Origin: Reclinomonas americana ATCC 50394
Taxonomy: Eukaryota; Jakobida; Jakobea; Jakobida
Direction of reading: 5' to 3'
Assembly (NCBI GenBank): GCA_048213135.1
Contig: PS015246.1
Location: 47,179-88,406, forward strand
DNA length: 41,228 nt
Position numbers and translations under genes: made by a program. This document shows positions 21,901-30,671 of this stretch, in pieces. Each line of letters begins with the position of its first letter. Position 1 is the stretch's first letter. The notes under the pieces are model-generated. The model saw only the letters and a program-made list of their open reading frames with translations, was not told the DNA's origin and ran no database searches.

Positions 21901-22919
21901 GTCTTAACCGGCACGCCCGTCAGCGAGTCCCACACGACCACCATTGCATTCTCGCCGTAGTCCACCGTGGCCAGAAATCGCTTGTCTGCACTCACGCACG
22001 CCGCGGTGATGTTGTTGCGCTGTTCCCCGCAGACGTGAGCGACAATGAGACTCGTTCATGGGAGAGACGCTGACGCAACATGTCCCTGCAGAAGGATCTG
22101 CTGATTGTTGGCCATGTCGTACACGATGCCGGCGTTGCCGGCGGGGAAGAAGTATGCCTGTCGATGCGGTGAGAAAAAGAAGCGAAGGGAGCGATCTTCT
22201 GTTGAACGACGAGACCACGGAAGGCAGATGCACATCACAGCCTCGAGTACGCAGACAAGGAAGGCACGCAAGCAGGTGCACTCTCATCGCTGCTCAGCCC
22301 GTCTCATAGCCACAGAAACGCATGACTTCTCCGCCTCTCAGCCCCCCCCTCTGCCTCTCCCTCATCGCTCCTCTGCCTGCCTCGCACAAGACACCCCGGT
22401 GTCGCACTCAGACGATGTCTGTGCCTCTCAGCCTCCCCCATCAGCATCGCGTGCAGCCGAGGAGAAACAGGTGCACTCTCTCTCTCATCGGCCCTCTGCC
22501 TGCTTCACACAGACACAGAAACGCAACACTTCTCCGCCTCTCTGCCTCACTCCTTCCCCCTGACAGCCCCACACACTCAGCGTCACGCACACTGGCGAAG
22601 ACAACACGATCAATGCACGTTGATATCACAATCACTCTTTCCTCCGCCTTTCCGCCCCCCTCTCTCCCTATCCCTCCCTCCGCCTCTCCCTCTCGCTTCA
22701 CCTCCCACGCACCTTCCGCGTATCATCAGAGAGATTGAGCACGCCACCCACCAGATCCTTACTGAATCCATACACCCACTCCAGCGACATCGCCTCAGCA
22801 GGCGCCGCGCCCGCCAGCGCCTCACTACCGCCCAGACCGCGCGAAGACGTGGCCGCAGAAGCCATACTGTGCTCGTGCGCGACCAAAGTCACTTCAAGGT
22901 GTTCAACTGACGGCATCAT
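18930..22919 (-). CDS. CFAP251: Cilia- and flagella-associated protein 251 (WDR66)
   Basis: A WD-repeat protein of the calmodulin- and spoke-associated complex at the base of radial spoke RS3 in motile cilia. Near the N-terminus is SLEWVYGFSKDLVGGVLNLS, then AGNAGIVYDMANNQQILLQG; both match WDR66 openings. WD repeats follow: DKRFLATVDYGENAMVVVWD, VAIDISPDATFLATLGGDQ, MCVWEWTSD, VRVVFWSW, LVTGGADGHVRFFDF, LAVAGYSGHLHLWDY and VFTAGGTDFAVNQWLL. The C-terminus has EF-hand-like helices typical of the family: IADMMRSLGFYPSEHEMADI, VREIDFATFLKC, REIERAVDTLGAQKGVIERD and TEYDLEDKFTGKSFAEDLLA. There are about 12 exons. The first ATG is at 22919; the Met at 22865 (MASAATSSRG) is an alternative. Its presence implies a motile flagellum. 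Confidence 0.9.
22150..22700. repeat. Long intron with C/T-rich degenerate repeats
   Basis: This intron of CFAP251 separates the exon ending LNLSDDTRK from AYFFPAGNAG. It contains repeated pyrimidine-rich phrases such as cgcctctcagcc, cctctgcctgcctcgcaca and ctcatcg with spacings near 60-110 bases, much diverged. No ORF in it is credible. Confidence 0.5.
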
Positions 22920-23043
22920 CCATTGACCGGTCGGAGTGTCGAATCGCGATCAAAGTCAGTGTCCCCGACGCGCGCGCGCTCTCTCAGCCGACGAGGCCAC
23001 TCATAAAGAGAGCGGGTGGAGCAGAGGCAAAGAGCGTGCAAGA
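22920..23043. promoter_or_regulatory. 124-bp divergent spacer
   Basis: This short spacer separates the first ATG of CFAP251 (minus) from the start of a membrane-protein gene (plus). It is GC-rich, with a CGCGCGCG run near 22970. No TATA box is visible. Using the downstream CFAP251 Met widens it to about 178 bp. Confidence 0.45.
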
Positions 23044-24954
23044 ATGACATGGGCAGAACGCACCATTGTCAATGTCATCTTCTTTGCGGAGTTCATCTTG
23101 GTCGCCCTTGTCTCGGCGTGGTACCTCCGGTTAATGTACTGTTGCGTCACACACAACACTCCCCTCTCCTTGCTCTCCCGCGCACACACACTCTGCGTCG
23201 CTGTTGCTGAGAATTTCCTTGCTTGCTTGCTTGCTTCAGCATGGAGGAAATTGTTCTCGCGGGAGCACTTTGAGACGCTCATCCTCTTCCCGTGGATATT
23301 ATTCGGCGGTTCACTCGGTCAGTCACGCATGCACCAGTCTCGTCAATGCTCATGACAGTGACGAGATTTCTTCTCGCAGGCGTCTCTGTGTTTTACCCGA
23401 TCAATCATTTCGTGTTCCGCGTAGACCAGTCGGTTCCGCTCGGCTTGCAGCTGGTGACGCTGTTTGTGCCACTGTTGGTGTTCCGCTCCGCGTTTCTGCT
23501 CGTTGTCTTCTTCTGGTGCGTCCACTCCGCTCACCTTCCTNNNNNNNNNNNNNNNNNNNNNNNNNNNNNNNNNNNNNNNNNNNNNNNNNNNNNNNNNNNN
23601 NNNNNNNNNNNNNNNNNNNNNNNNNNNNNNNNNNNNNNNNNNNNNNNNNNNNNNNNNNNNNNNNNNNNNNNNNNNNNNNNNNNNNNNNNNNNNNNNNNNN
23701 NNNNNNNNNNNNNNNNNNNNNNNNNNNNNNNNNNNNNNNNNNNNNNNNNNNNNNNNNNNNNNNNNNNNNNNNNNNNNNNNNNNNNNNNNNNNNNNNNNNN
23801 NNNNNNNNNNNNNNNNNNNNNNNNNNNNNNNNNNNNNNNNNACGCCTCGAGGGTCACAAAGCTGAGCACGTTGGCCGTCATGGCGCACACGGTGACGATG
23901 GTGATGCCGCGAATGCGATGCACAAACTGCAGCAGGTCGGGTGGTGTGTTGAAAAAGGCCAGCCGCGCAAAGTCACGCATGACAGCCGATCGCATTCTGC
24001 ATGTTTCCCCCACGCGTCATGAGGCAAGGAAGAGAGTGTGAGAGAGGCGTGTGACGAGTGCTCAACTTGAGGAAGCCAATGACGGTGAGGATGTTGACGA
24101 GAGGCATGAACACGACAAAATTGCCAATCTCGAGAAAATCATTGCGCACATTGGCCACCAGCAGGCACGCCATCATGGTTCCATACAGAAACAGCAGCGA
24201 GAAAACCGCCAGCCAGAACATGCGCCGCATGTACACCGGCAGCAGCAGCGCTCCCAGCTCCATCCACTTCAATTCAATGTGTAATTGTTTCCTGCGCGGA
24301 CGATCAGTGGTCGGAAGCGNNNNNNNNNNNNNNNNNNNNNNNNNNNNNNNNNNNNNNNNNNNNNNNNNNNNNNNNNNNNNNNNNNNNNNNNNNNNNNNNN
24401 NNNNNNNNNNNNNNNNNNNNNNNNNNNNNNNNNNNNNNNNNNNNNNNNNNNNNNNNNNNNNNNNNNNNNNNNNNNNNNNNNNNNNNNNNNNNNNNNNNNN
24501 NNNNNNNNNNNNNNNNNNNNNNNNNNNNNNNNNNNNNNNNNNNNNNNNNNNNNNNNNNNNNNNNNNNNNACTACCAGGTCGTCGGCGCAACGTCGGCGCG
24601 CGGCACACAGGAGCTGGCGCGCCTGGTGATTTCCTCGTTCACCGATGTGTTGCCGGCGCTGTGGATTCAGGCCGTGCTGCTACAAAGGCCGAGCGACAGC
24701 TGTTGCGTACACGCACGCTCTTGAGGGTTTGTGGTCGTGGTGATGAGTCTCACACTCGCTTCACAGTCGCCGGCGCCTCTTCGCTCGGTTCGTGGCTGTC
24801 AAAGATCGACGGAGCGCACGATGCGGTGTACGGTGGTCGCGATCCCATCCCCGCCAAGTTTGTACCACCACCGCCGCTGTCACAACCGCTGCCACCACCG
24901 CCAGCAAGGCGGACCACGAGTCAGCGGTCGGTGCGCTTCATGGAGCCGAAATGA
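23044..24954 (+). CDS. Polytopic membrane protein of unknown function, interrupted by two gaps
   Basis: The start at 23044 gives MTWAERTIVNVIFFAEFILV and ALVSAWYLRLMY. A GTTGCGT intron (23141) joins to SWRKLFSREHFETLILFPWI. A second intron joins GGSLG to VSVFYPINHFVFRVDQ, then VPLGLQLVTLFVPLLVFRSA and LLVVFFW, before a 301-N gap. After the second gap, the frame from 24570 reads YQVVGATSARGTQELARLVI, SSFTDVLPALWIQAVLLQRP and SDS; a GTTGCGT intron (24702) then joins to FAGASSLGSWLSKIDGAHDA. The protein ends in a Pro-rich tail, SQRSVRFMEPK, with the stop at 24952-24954. The contig between the gaps codes only on the opposite strand and likely supplies the missing middle if inverted. At least four membrane segments are visible outside it. 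No family was recognised. Confidence 0.6.
23541..23841. other. Assembly gap, 301 N
   Basis: Left boundary of a 478-base contig whose coding strand is opposite to that of the flanking exons. Confidence 0.95.
23842..24319 (-). CDS. Membrane-protein exons on an isolated, possibly inverted contig
   Basis: On the minus strand one exon encodes KQLHIELKWMELGALLLPVY, MRRMFWLAVFSLLFLYGTMM, ACLLVANVRNDFLEIGNFVV and FMPLVNILTVIGFLK. It then splices (donor gttgag, acceptor catgcag at about 24000) in phase to MRSAVMRDFARLAFFNTPPD, LLQFVHRIRGITIVTVCAMT and ANVLSFVTLEA. Two or three transmembrane helices are clear. The plus strand has no protein-like frame. N gaps of 301 and 250 bases bound the contig. The membrane protein to either side on the plus strand lacks its middle, so this is most simply that middle, placed in the wrong orientation. 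A separate nested gene is the alternative. Confidence 0.6.
24320..24569. other. Assembly gap, 250 N
   Basis: Right boundary of the isolated contig. Plus-strand coding resumes directly after it (YQVVGATSARGTQEL). Confidence 0.95.
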
Positions 24955-25215
24955 TAATGAAAACATAATGTCCACTCTGTCACACACAGCTAACTAGTTG
25001 CTGTCAGCGTTCGCGTCGTCTCTCTTTCTCTTCTCCCCTCTCCTGCTGTCGCAGCCGCTGCCACCACTGCCAGCAACGAGTCAGCGGTCGGTGCGCTTCA
25101 TGGAGCCGAAATGATAATGTCCACCCACACACCAACACCGCCTCCTCATAACTAACTAGTTGTTGTTGTCGTTTACACGAATAATGTCAGCGTTCGCGTC
25201 GTCTCTCTCTCTTCC
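24877..25215. repeat. Tandem duplication of about 169 bp over a gene's 3' end
   Basis: The unit starting ctgtcacaaccgctgcc at 24877 recurs from 25046 (ctgtcgcagccgctgcc). Both copies share the words agtcagcggtcggtgcgcttc, atggagccgaaatgataatg, taactagttg, and tcagcgttcgcgtcgtctct. The first copy encodes the last codons and stop of the membrane protein; the second lies wholly in its 3' flank. Sequence between the shared blocks has diverged by indels. Confidence 0.8.
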
Positions 25216-25289
25216 TCCCTCCCTCCCTCTACACCTCATCCCCGCCTCTAAAAACAGCACGCAAGAGAAAAAACACTCGCACTCACGCC

Positions 25290-26098
25290 TCACTGCTTCT
25301 TGGCACGCACGACGCCAACGTCGGCGGGCCTCAATACTCGGTCGTGCAGCATGTAGCCTGGCTTGGCCACCTGCGCCACATGACCGGGTTCCACCTGCGG
25401 ATGCTCCAACTGGAAGAGCGCATTGTGTCGCGTCGGATCAAACTTCTCGCCAGCCGGCGGTGAAAACTTGACAATGCCATGCGCCTCAAACACACGCAGC
25501 ATCTCCCGCTCCGTCATGGCGACTCCATCGCACAGCTGCGACAGGTGAGCATTCGCTCCACGAGACTCGCTCGGAATGCTCTCCAGTGCACGACTCAAAT
25601 TGTCGGCCACCTGCACATGCACAATACGGAGGCGAGTGAGGTGCACGACAGTGCATGCACGCAGTGTGCGCACGCAACATCAAGCAGGCGCTGCGCAAAC
25701 TTGGTCAGCGCAAACTTCTTGGCTCCGTCAATCTCAATCTCCGCTCGTCGTCGCACATGCTTCATCTCATTCTCCTGATCGGCGTACGCGCGCAACAGCA
25801 CATCGTTGCGCTTTGTCAGCTCGCTCAACTTGCTCTCCAGCTCTGCGCACATGAAAAAAGATTCAGTCATCATCATCACAGATGCATGCATGCATCGAGA
25901 AGACGCACCGCGGTACTTTTCCACGGGCACCTGTGTGACCTCCTGCGCCTTCTCAGCTGCCGGAGTCGCCTCTGCTGCAGCAGCTGCACCATTGGTCGTC
26001 GATGATGATTCCGTCGACAGTGCGCGCATCATTGACACGCTCACACTGCGACGCGGCACTGCGTAGCACACACGACGAACAGTCGACAGCAACAGCAT
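25290..26098 (-). CDS. GrpE nucleotide exchange factor, mitochondrial
   Basis: Mge1/GRPEL-type co-chaperone that releases ADP from mitochondrial Hsp70 during protein import and folding. The start at 26098 opens an Arg-rich presequence (MLLLSTVRRVCYAVPRRSVS). After it come a Thr/Ala-rich linker, a long coiled coil (ELESKLSELTKRNDVLLRAY, ADQENEMKHVRRRAEIEIDG), AKKFALTKFAQRLLDV+ADNL, and the C-terminal beta domain (VFEAHGIVKFSPPAGEKFDP, RHNALFQLEHPQVEPGHVAQ, VAKPGYMLHDRVLRPADVGV). These match GrpE: FA..LLDV.DNL, HG...I.P.G..FDP..H.A and GY...R.LRPA.V. Exon joins near 25610-25680 and 25840-25910 are short and in phase. The stop is at 25290-25292. Confidence 0.93.
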
Positions 26099-26151
26099 CT
26101 TTCACTCGCGCTTGCACACACACAAGTTTCGATGGAGACGAGTCGACGGAC
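26099..26151. promoter_or_regulatory. 53-bp (or shorter) divergent spacer
   Basis: The GrpE start (minus, 26098) and the methyltransferase start (plus; 26152 preferred, 26112 or 26178 possible) are separated by only 13 to 79 bases depending on which ATG is used. Both promoters must overlap or lie within neighbouring 5' ends. Confidence 0.5.
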
Positions 26152-27162
26152 ATGTTCACACCGACTTCTCACTTCAAATGGGCATCGAAGTGCCGTCTCC
26201 TCTGCCCGACAGCGTGTACCCCACCGACACTGACACGTTTCTGCTGTGCGATGCGTTGGAGGCGAAGCACGCGGCGATGAGCGATGCGCTGGTGTGCGTC
26301 GAGATCGGCTGTGGTGAGGCACTTTGATGACAACTTCAATTGGGTTCTGTGCGTGACTTGCATGCCCTCGCAGGATCGGGCTATGTGAGTGCGTTCTTGG
26401 CGAGGTTACTTGATGGGAATGCGGTGGTGATTGCCACCGATGTGAACCCGGAGGCTGCTCGGTGTGCGCGACAGGCGTTCGAGTTGAATGAGGTCTTGCA
26501 TGTTCTCGTCGCCTGCTTTGCTGCTGCGGCAGCAGTCTCACGCGCGATGACGGTAGTGTGGAGCAAGTGGCGAAGTGTGTCTCACCAGTCTCGGTGAGGC
26601 CATGTGGAGACGACTGGCCGGCACGGTCGATGTACTTGTCTTCAATCCGCCGTATGTGCCCACGGACTCGGAGGAGATCCCGCCCATCAACGCGCTGGTC
26701 GGTGCGTTTTTTTGCAGTCCTTCCCGCCCAGTATGAGGATTGGCGCAAATCGCTGAGCTGTGAAGCGAGCGCAGGAAACATTGCGTCGTCGTGGGCCGGA
26801 GGAGTCAAAGGTCGCGAGGTGCTCGATCACTTTCTTCCGCATGTGGCTGTTGCGTGAGCTGCTTGCGCCAACGTGTCCACTCTCGTTTCCTCTCCATTCT
26901 CTCTTTCCCCTTCTCCTCCCTTCTCCCTTCTCCTCTCTTTCCCGTTTTTTCTCCTTGCGCCTCACCCCCTCCTTTGCAGAACCTTCTCTCACCCACCGGC
27001 CTCTTCTTCCTGGTGGTGGTCGAGGAGAACGATCCACGCGACATTGCACGCGTGCTGGGGCGCGACGGACTGCGCGGCGAGGTGGTCAAGCGGCGCATCA
27101 CGGGCGGTGAGCGGCTATCGATTCTGTGTTTCAGTCGACGAGTGGCCGCGGCACCACCATGA
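26152..27162 (+). CDS. HEMK2/N6AMT1 (Mtq2)-type methyltransferase
   Basis: A SAM-dependent enzyme; with Trm112, family members methylate the Gln of the eRF1 GGQ motif. Blocks are VYPTDTDTFLLCDALE (family VYEPAEDTFLLLDALE), VCVEIGCG+SGYVSAFLARLL (SAM motif I), VVIATDVNPEAARCARQAFE, TVDVLVFNPPYVPTDSEEIP (NPPY catalytic motif), INALVG+NIASSWAGGVKGRE, VLDHFLPHVA + NLLSPTGLFFLVVVEENDPR and a C-terminal ERLSILCFSRRV. The intron after HVA starts GTTGCGT (26849). The N-terminus has two readings. ATG 26152 with a 23-nt intron (26190-26212) gives MFTPTSHFKWASNVYP, close to yeast Mtq2. Without that intron, ATG 26178 or 26112 gives an unspliced MGIEVPSPLPDSVYP. The stop is at 27160-27162. Confidence 0.88.
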
Positions 27163-27186
27163 GTGTATCTGTTTCCGTTTTCACTC

Positions 27187-28601
27187 TCACGCCATCCATG
27201 CTCTTACGCGGCCGGCCACATGCACTCTGCAAAACGGACATGCGTCGACCGCACTGGCACACACGGCGCACATGGTAAAGTGACCGCACGGTAGCAGTAC
27301 GGTGTTGATGCGCCGCGCGCAGCACAGACGGCACTCCATGGTCTCGGTCAGATCCTCGCCCTCCTCGTACTGCCGCTCGTCCTCCGGCGACAGCGTGAGC
27401 TTCTGCGGCACAATGAGACCGACATTCGGCAGCTCCACCATCTCCGCATGCGACTGCAATCGATCCAGCAGATCGTGATGCCGCAGCTGATTCACCGTCA
27501 CCAGCGCCACCGGCTCAAAGTGATCGCGCAGACCCACAGGTATTTGCACGCGATTCACCGCAGCGCACGGCGGCGCCGGCAACAAACCCACCAAATCTCG
27601 AATTCTGTGCTGTTGCGCACTCGCCGGTGCTTTCGGGGGCTCACCGGGTGGCGGCGGTGGTGTTGGCGCTCTGCCACGCACGTACATGGTGTCAGTGGCG
27701 GTGTGGAACAAAGAACGACACAGAAAAGATAATAAAAGACCTCACAGGCGCCGGTGGCGGCACCAACCCCTGGTTGAGAATAGACATTGGCGGCAGTGGA
27801 GGNNNNNNNNNNNNNNNNNNNNNNNNNNNNNNNNNNNNNNNNNNNNNNNNNNNNNNNNNNNNNNNNNNNNNNNNNNNNNNNNNNNNNNNNNNNNNNNNNN
27901 NNNNNNNNNNNNNNNNNNNNNNNNNNNNNNNNNNNNNNNNNNNNNNNNCGGCAGGAGGCCTGATGGTCTCGGCGGTGGTCCCGACTGCGACGACGGTGGC
28001 GATGGAGCAGAGGCGGCGACAGGTGCTGCCGAGGCTGCTGCTGCTGCTGCTGTGACGACAGCCGGTGGTGGTGCTGCGGGCGGTGGCGGTGACGAGTCTG
28101 CTGATGGCGGAGCGGCAGAGCCCCCCAGATGTGCCGGCCGCGGTGGCACGGGTGGTGGCGGTGCCGAGGTGATGATTATGGGCGACGAGGTCGGTGGCGA
28201 CGTCCCCGTCGATCCACTGGCGCCACCGAGACCAGGCGGCACATGCAGGGCCACGGAGGCCCGTTGTCGCGGAAACCTCGGGCCAGCCGGGTTTGGGTAC
28301 ATGAGTGTGGGCGCCGTCGGTGTGGAGGGCGCAGCCGCATAGCCGCCNNNNNNNNNNNNNNNNNNNNAAGAATAGGAGGTGGCGGAGGTCGCAGAGGCTG
28401 TGCGGGGGCTGCGGCTGCGGTCGCGGCGGTGTTGTGTGTGATGGGAGCGGGGATGTAGGCGGCGGGTGGAATGTAGCCGTCATCCGGTGCCGGAAGACGA
28501 GTCGACACCGGTCGCTTGGTGTTCCTGTTTGTGAGGTGAGTGAGTGAGTGTGGGGAGTGGGGAGTGTGGAGAGAAGGCGAGCGCAACTCCCGTGCGCTCA
28601 T
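27187..28601 (-). CDS. RING-finger E3 ubiquitin ligase with Pro-rich N-terminus
   Basis: Exon 1 is tiny (ATG 28599-28601, MSARE) and ends at a GTTGCGC donor (first base 28587). It joins in phase to NTKRPVSTRLPAPDDGYIPP. A long low-complexity region rich in Pro, Ala, Ser and Thr follows (LRPPPPPIL, MYPNPAGPRFPRQ, APPPPVPPRPAH), broken by gaps at 28348-28367 and 27803-27948. The C-terminal half is ordered: IRDLVGLLPAPPCAAVNRVQ, IPVGLRDHFEPVALVTVNQL, GLIVPQKLTLSPEDERQYEE. It ends in a C3HC4 RING, CRLCCARRINTVLLPCGHFT then CAVCASAVDACPFCRVHV, of the type seen in MUL1/IAP/neuralized proteins. It probably acts in ubiquitin transfer; the substrate is unknown. The stop is at 27187-27189, close to the convergent methyltransferase stop. 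A second copy of its 5' region lies at 29613-29845. Confidence 0.8.
27803..27948. other. Assembly gap, 146 N
   Basis: The gap lies inside the Pro-rich coding region of the RING gene, so some of that region is not visible. Confidence 0.95.
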
Positions 28602-28657
28602 TGTGCGATTGGCGGAGTGAGTGCGTACGGGACACTTAGACCGACGATTTGCGAGAC
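28602..28657. promoter_or_regulatory. 56-bp divergent spacer (copy 1)
   Basis: The RING gene ATG (28601, minus) and the membrane-protein ATG (28658, plus) are 56 bases apart. The duplicate spacer at 29846-29899 is 54 bases. This implies overlapping 5' regulatory sequence. Confidence 0.55.
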
Positions 28658-29425
28658 ATGAACGAGAGAGGAGGAGCGGCATCGGCCACAGGGCCTGCTG
28701 CTGCTGACTCATTAGCCACAGCACCCAAGGGAGCACCTGCAGCAGCAGCAGCAGCAGCAGCATCGGCGCGACCGCGCGGTGGCGAAGTCATCCCCACAGC
28801 GCGAGAAGATCCTCTCTTTGCCACCTCACGTATGGCGCGTGCAATGAACAGCCACACCACAGGCACGGGAGAGGAGGGTGAGCAGGTGGTCGACGAGACG
28901 CGAGTGACCACACGCGGTCGCACAAAGAAGCGCGCGGGGTGGCTCGGTCTGAGCACCTATCGCCCTCTGCATCGGCATTCCAAGTACTTTATCGCGGGTG
29001 TGTCGTTGGGAGAGTGGGCGGGTTGCTTGCTCTCGCCATGCATTGCTCATTCCTCTCTCTCTCTCTGTGCCTGTGTTGATGACAGCGGTGGTCACGGAGG
29101 CGGTGTTGCTCATGTCGCTGTCGCTGTTCTTGTTGATCAGCACAATCGTTCGTCAGTTTCGTGGATCGCTTTTGCTGATCGTCTTGGTGGCCTCTGTCGT
29201 GCGTCTGACGGTGTTGTGTGTGTGCATTGTAGGTGTCGCAACAGCCAAGGGCAGGAGATTAGCTGCCGCGAAGATCCGGTCACCACATATGCGGTCATCT
29301 TCTTCTTGGCGTGTCCATACAGCGTGTACACTGCGTTGCATGCGGTGCGCTGTTGCTTGCCGCGCTCTCCTTTGTATGTGTGCAGGCGCGCACTCACTCG
29401 GTTCGTCATCGTGTGCAGGTGTTTC
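28658..29425 (+). CDS. Polytopic membrane protein, 5' half only (copy 1)
   Basis: Begins MNERGGAASATGPAAADSLA and carries the same exons as the full copy starting at 29900: LGLSTYRPLHRHSKYFIA, VVTEAVLLMSLSLFLLISTI, REDPVTTYAVIFFLACPYSV. It stops at the N gap before the exon VFRENLLEMYLFW is complete. Its reading frame needs the small intron at 29216-29232, which is 17 nt here and 21 nt in the other copy. It is probably the second haplotype of the same locus rather than a pseudogene. Confidence 0.65.
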
Positions 29426-29612
29426 NNNNNNNNNNNNNNNNNNNNNNNNNNNNNNNNNNNNNNNNNNNNNNNNNNNNNNNNNNNNNNNNNNNNNNNNNNN
29501 NNNNNNNNNNNNNNNNNNNNNNNNNNNNNNNNNNNNNNNNNNNNNNNNNNNNNNNNNNNNNNNNNNNNNNNNNNNNNNNNNNNNNNNNNNNNNNNNNNNN
29601 NNNNNNNNNNNN
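29426..29612. other. Assembly gap, 187 N
   Basis: The gap lies exactly at the junction between the two near-identical copies. Confidence 0.95.
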
Positions 29613-29845
29613 GAGGATAGGAGGTGGCGGAGGTCGCAGAGGCTGTGCGGGTGCTGCGGCTGCGGTCGCGGCGGTGTTGTGTGTGATGGGAGCGGGGATG
29701 TAGGCGGCGGGTGGAATGTAGCCGTCATCCGGTGCCGGAAGACGAGTCGACACCGGTCGCTTGGTGTTCCTGTTTGTGAGGTGAGTGAGTAGTGTGGGGA
29801 GTGGGGAGTGTGGAGAGAAGGCGAGCGCAACTCCCGTGCGCTCAT
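29613..29845 (-). other. Second copy of the RING gene 5' exons (truncated)
   Basis: Includes ATG 29843-29845 (MSARE), the GTTGCGC donor (first base 29831) and the start of exon 2 (NTKRPVSTRLPAPDDGY) as far as PPPPPI at the gap. No RING domain follows on this side, so the copy cannot encode a complete protein here. Confidence 0.75.
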
Positions 29846-30671
29846 TGTGCGATTGGCGGAGTGAGTGCGTACGGGACACAGACCGACGATTTGCGAGACA
29901 TGAACGAGAGAGGAGGAGGAGCGGCGTCGGCCACAGGGCCTGCTGCTGCTGACTCATTAGCCACAGCGCCCAAGGGAGCACCTGCAGCAGCAGCAGCAGC
30001 AGCAGCATCGGCGCGACCGCGCGGTGGCGAAGTCATCCCCACTGCGCGAGAAGATCCTCTCTTTGCCACCTCACGTATGGCGCGTGCAATGAACAGCCAC
30101 ACCACAGGCACGGGAGAGGAGGGTGAGCAGGTGGTCGACGAGACGCGAGTGACCACACGCGGTCGCACAAAGAAGCGCGCGGGGTGGCTCGGTCTGAGCA
30201 CCTATCGCCCTCTGCATCGGCATTCCAAGTACTTTATCGCGGGTGTGTCGTTGGGAGAGTGGGCGGGTTGCTTGCTCTCGTCATGCATTGCTCATTCCTC
30301 TCTCTCTGTGCCTGTGTGATGATGACAGCGGTGGTCACGGAGGCGGTGTTGCTCATGTCGCTGTCGCTGTTCTTGTTGATCAGCACCATCGTTCGTCAGT
30401 TTCGTGGATCGCTTTTGCTGGTCGTCTTGGTGGCCTCTGTCGTGCGTCTGACGGTGCTGTGTGTGCGTGTGCATTGCAGGTGTCGCAACAGTCAGGGGCA
30501 GGAGATTAGCTGCCGCGAAGATCCGGTCACCACATATGCGGTCATCTTCTTCCTGGCGTGCCCATACAGCGTGTACACTGCGTTGCATGCGGTGCGCTGT
30601 TGCTTTCCGCGCTCTCTTTTGTATGTGTGCAGGCGCGCACTCACTCGGTTCGTCATCGTGTGCAGGTGTTT
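29613..30671. repeat. Near-identical segment, copy 2 of 2
   Basis: The partner of 28368-29425. It starts directly after the gap within the RING gene's Pro-rich exon and continues past 30671 into the unique 3' half of the membrane-protein gene. Confidence 0.9.

Larger units (their letters stand above)
28368..29425. repeat. Near-identical segment, copy 1 of 2
   Basis: Bounded by N gaps on both sides (28348-28367 and 29426-29612). It carries the 5' exons of the RING gene (minus), the divergent spacer and the 5' half of a membrane-protein gene (plus). It matches 29613-30671 almost base for base, with scattered SNPs and small indels (for example ttaga/-- near 28637 and a 3-base gga difference near 28673). 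Confidence 0.9.

Noticed and set aside
24051-24284. Plus-strand ORFs opposite the isolated contig's membrane exons
   Set aside because: His/Gln/Arg-rich shadow composition; the minus strand has coherent transmembrane helices and a phased intron.
26702-26717. A 16-nt intron (gtgcgtttttttgcag) in the HEMK2 gene
   Set aside because: A later acceptor (gagcgcag at about 26773) gives INALVG+NIASSWAGG, which matches the family length without an insertion, so the ordinary 72-nt intron is preferred.
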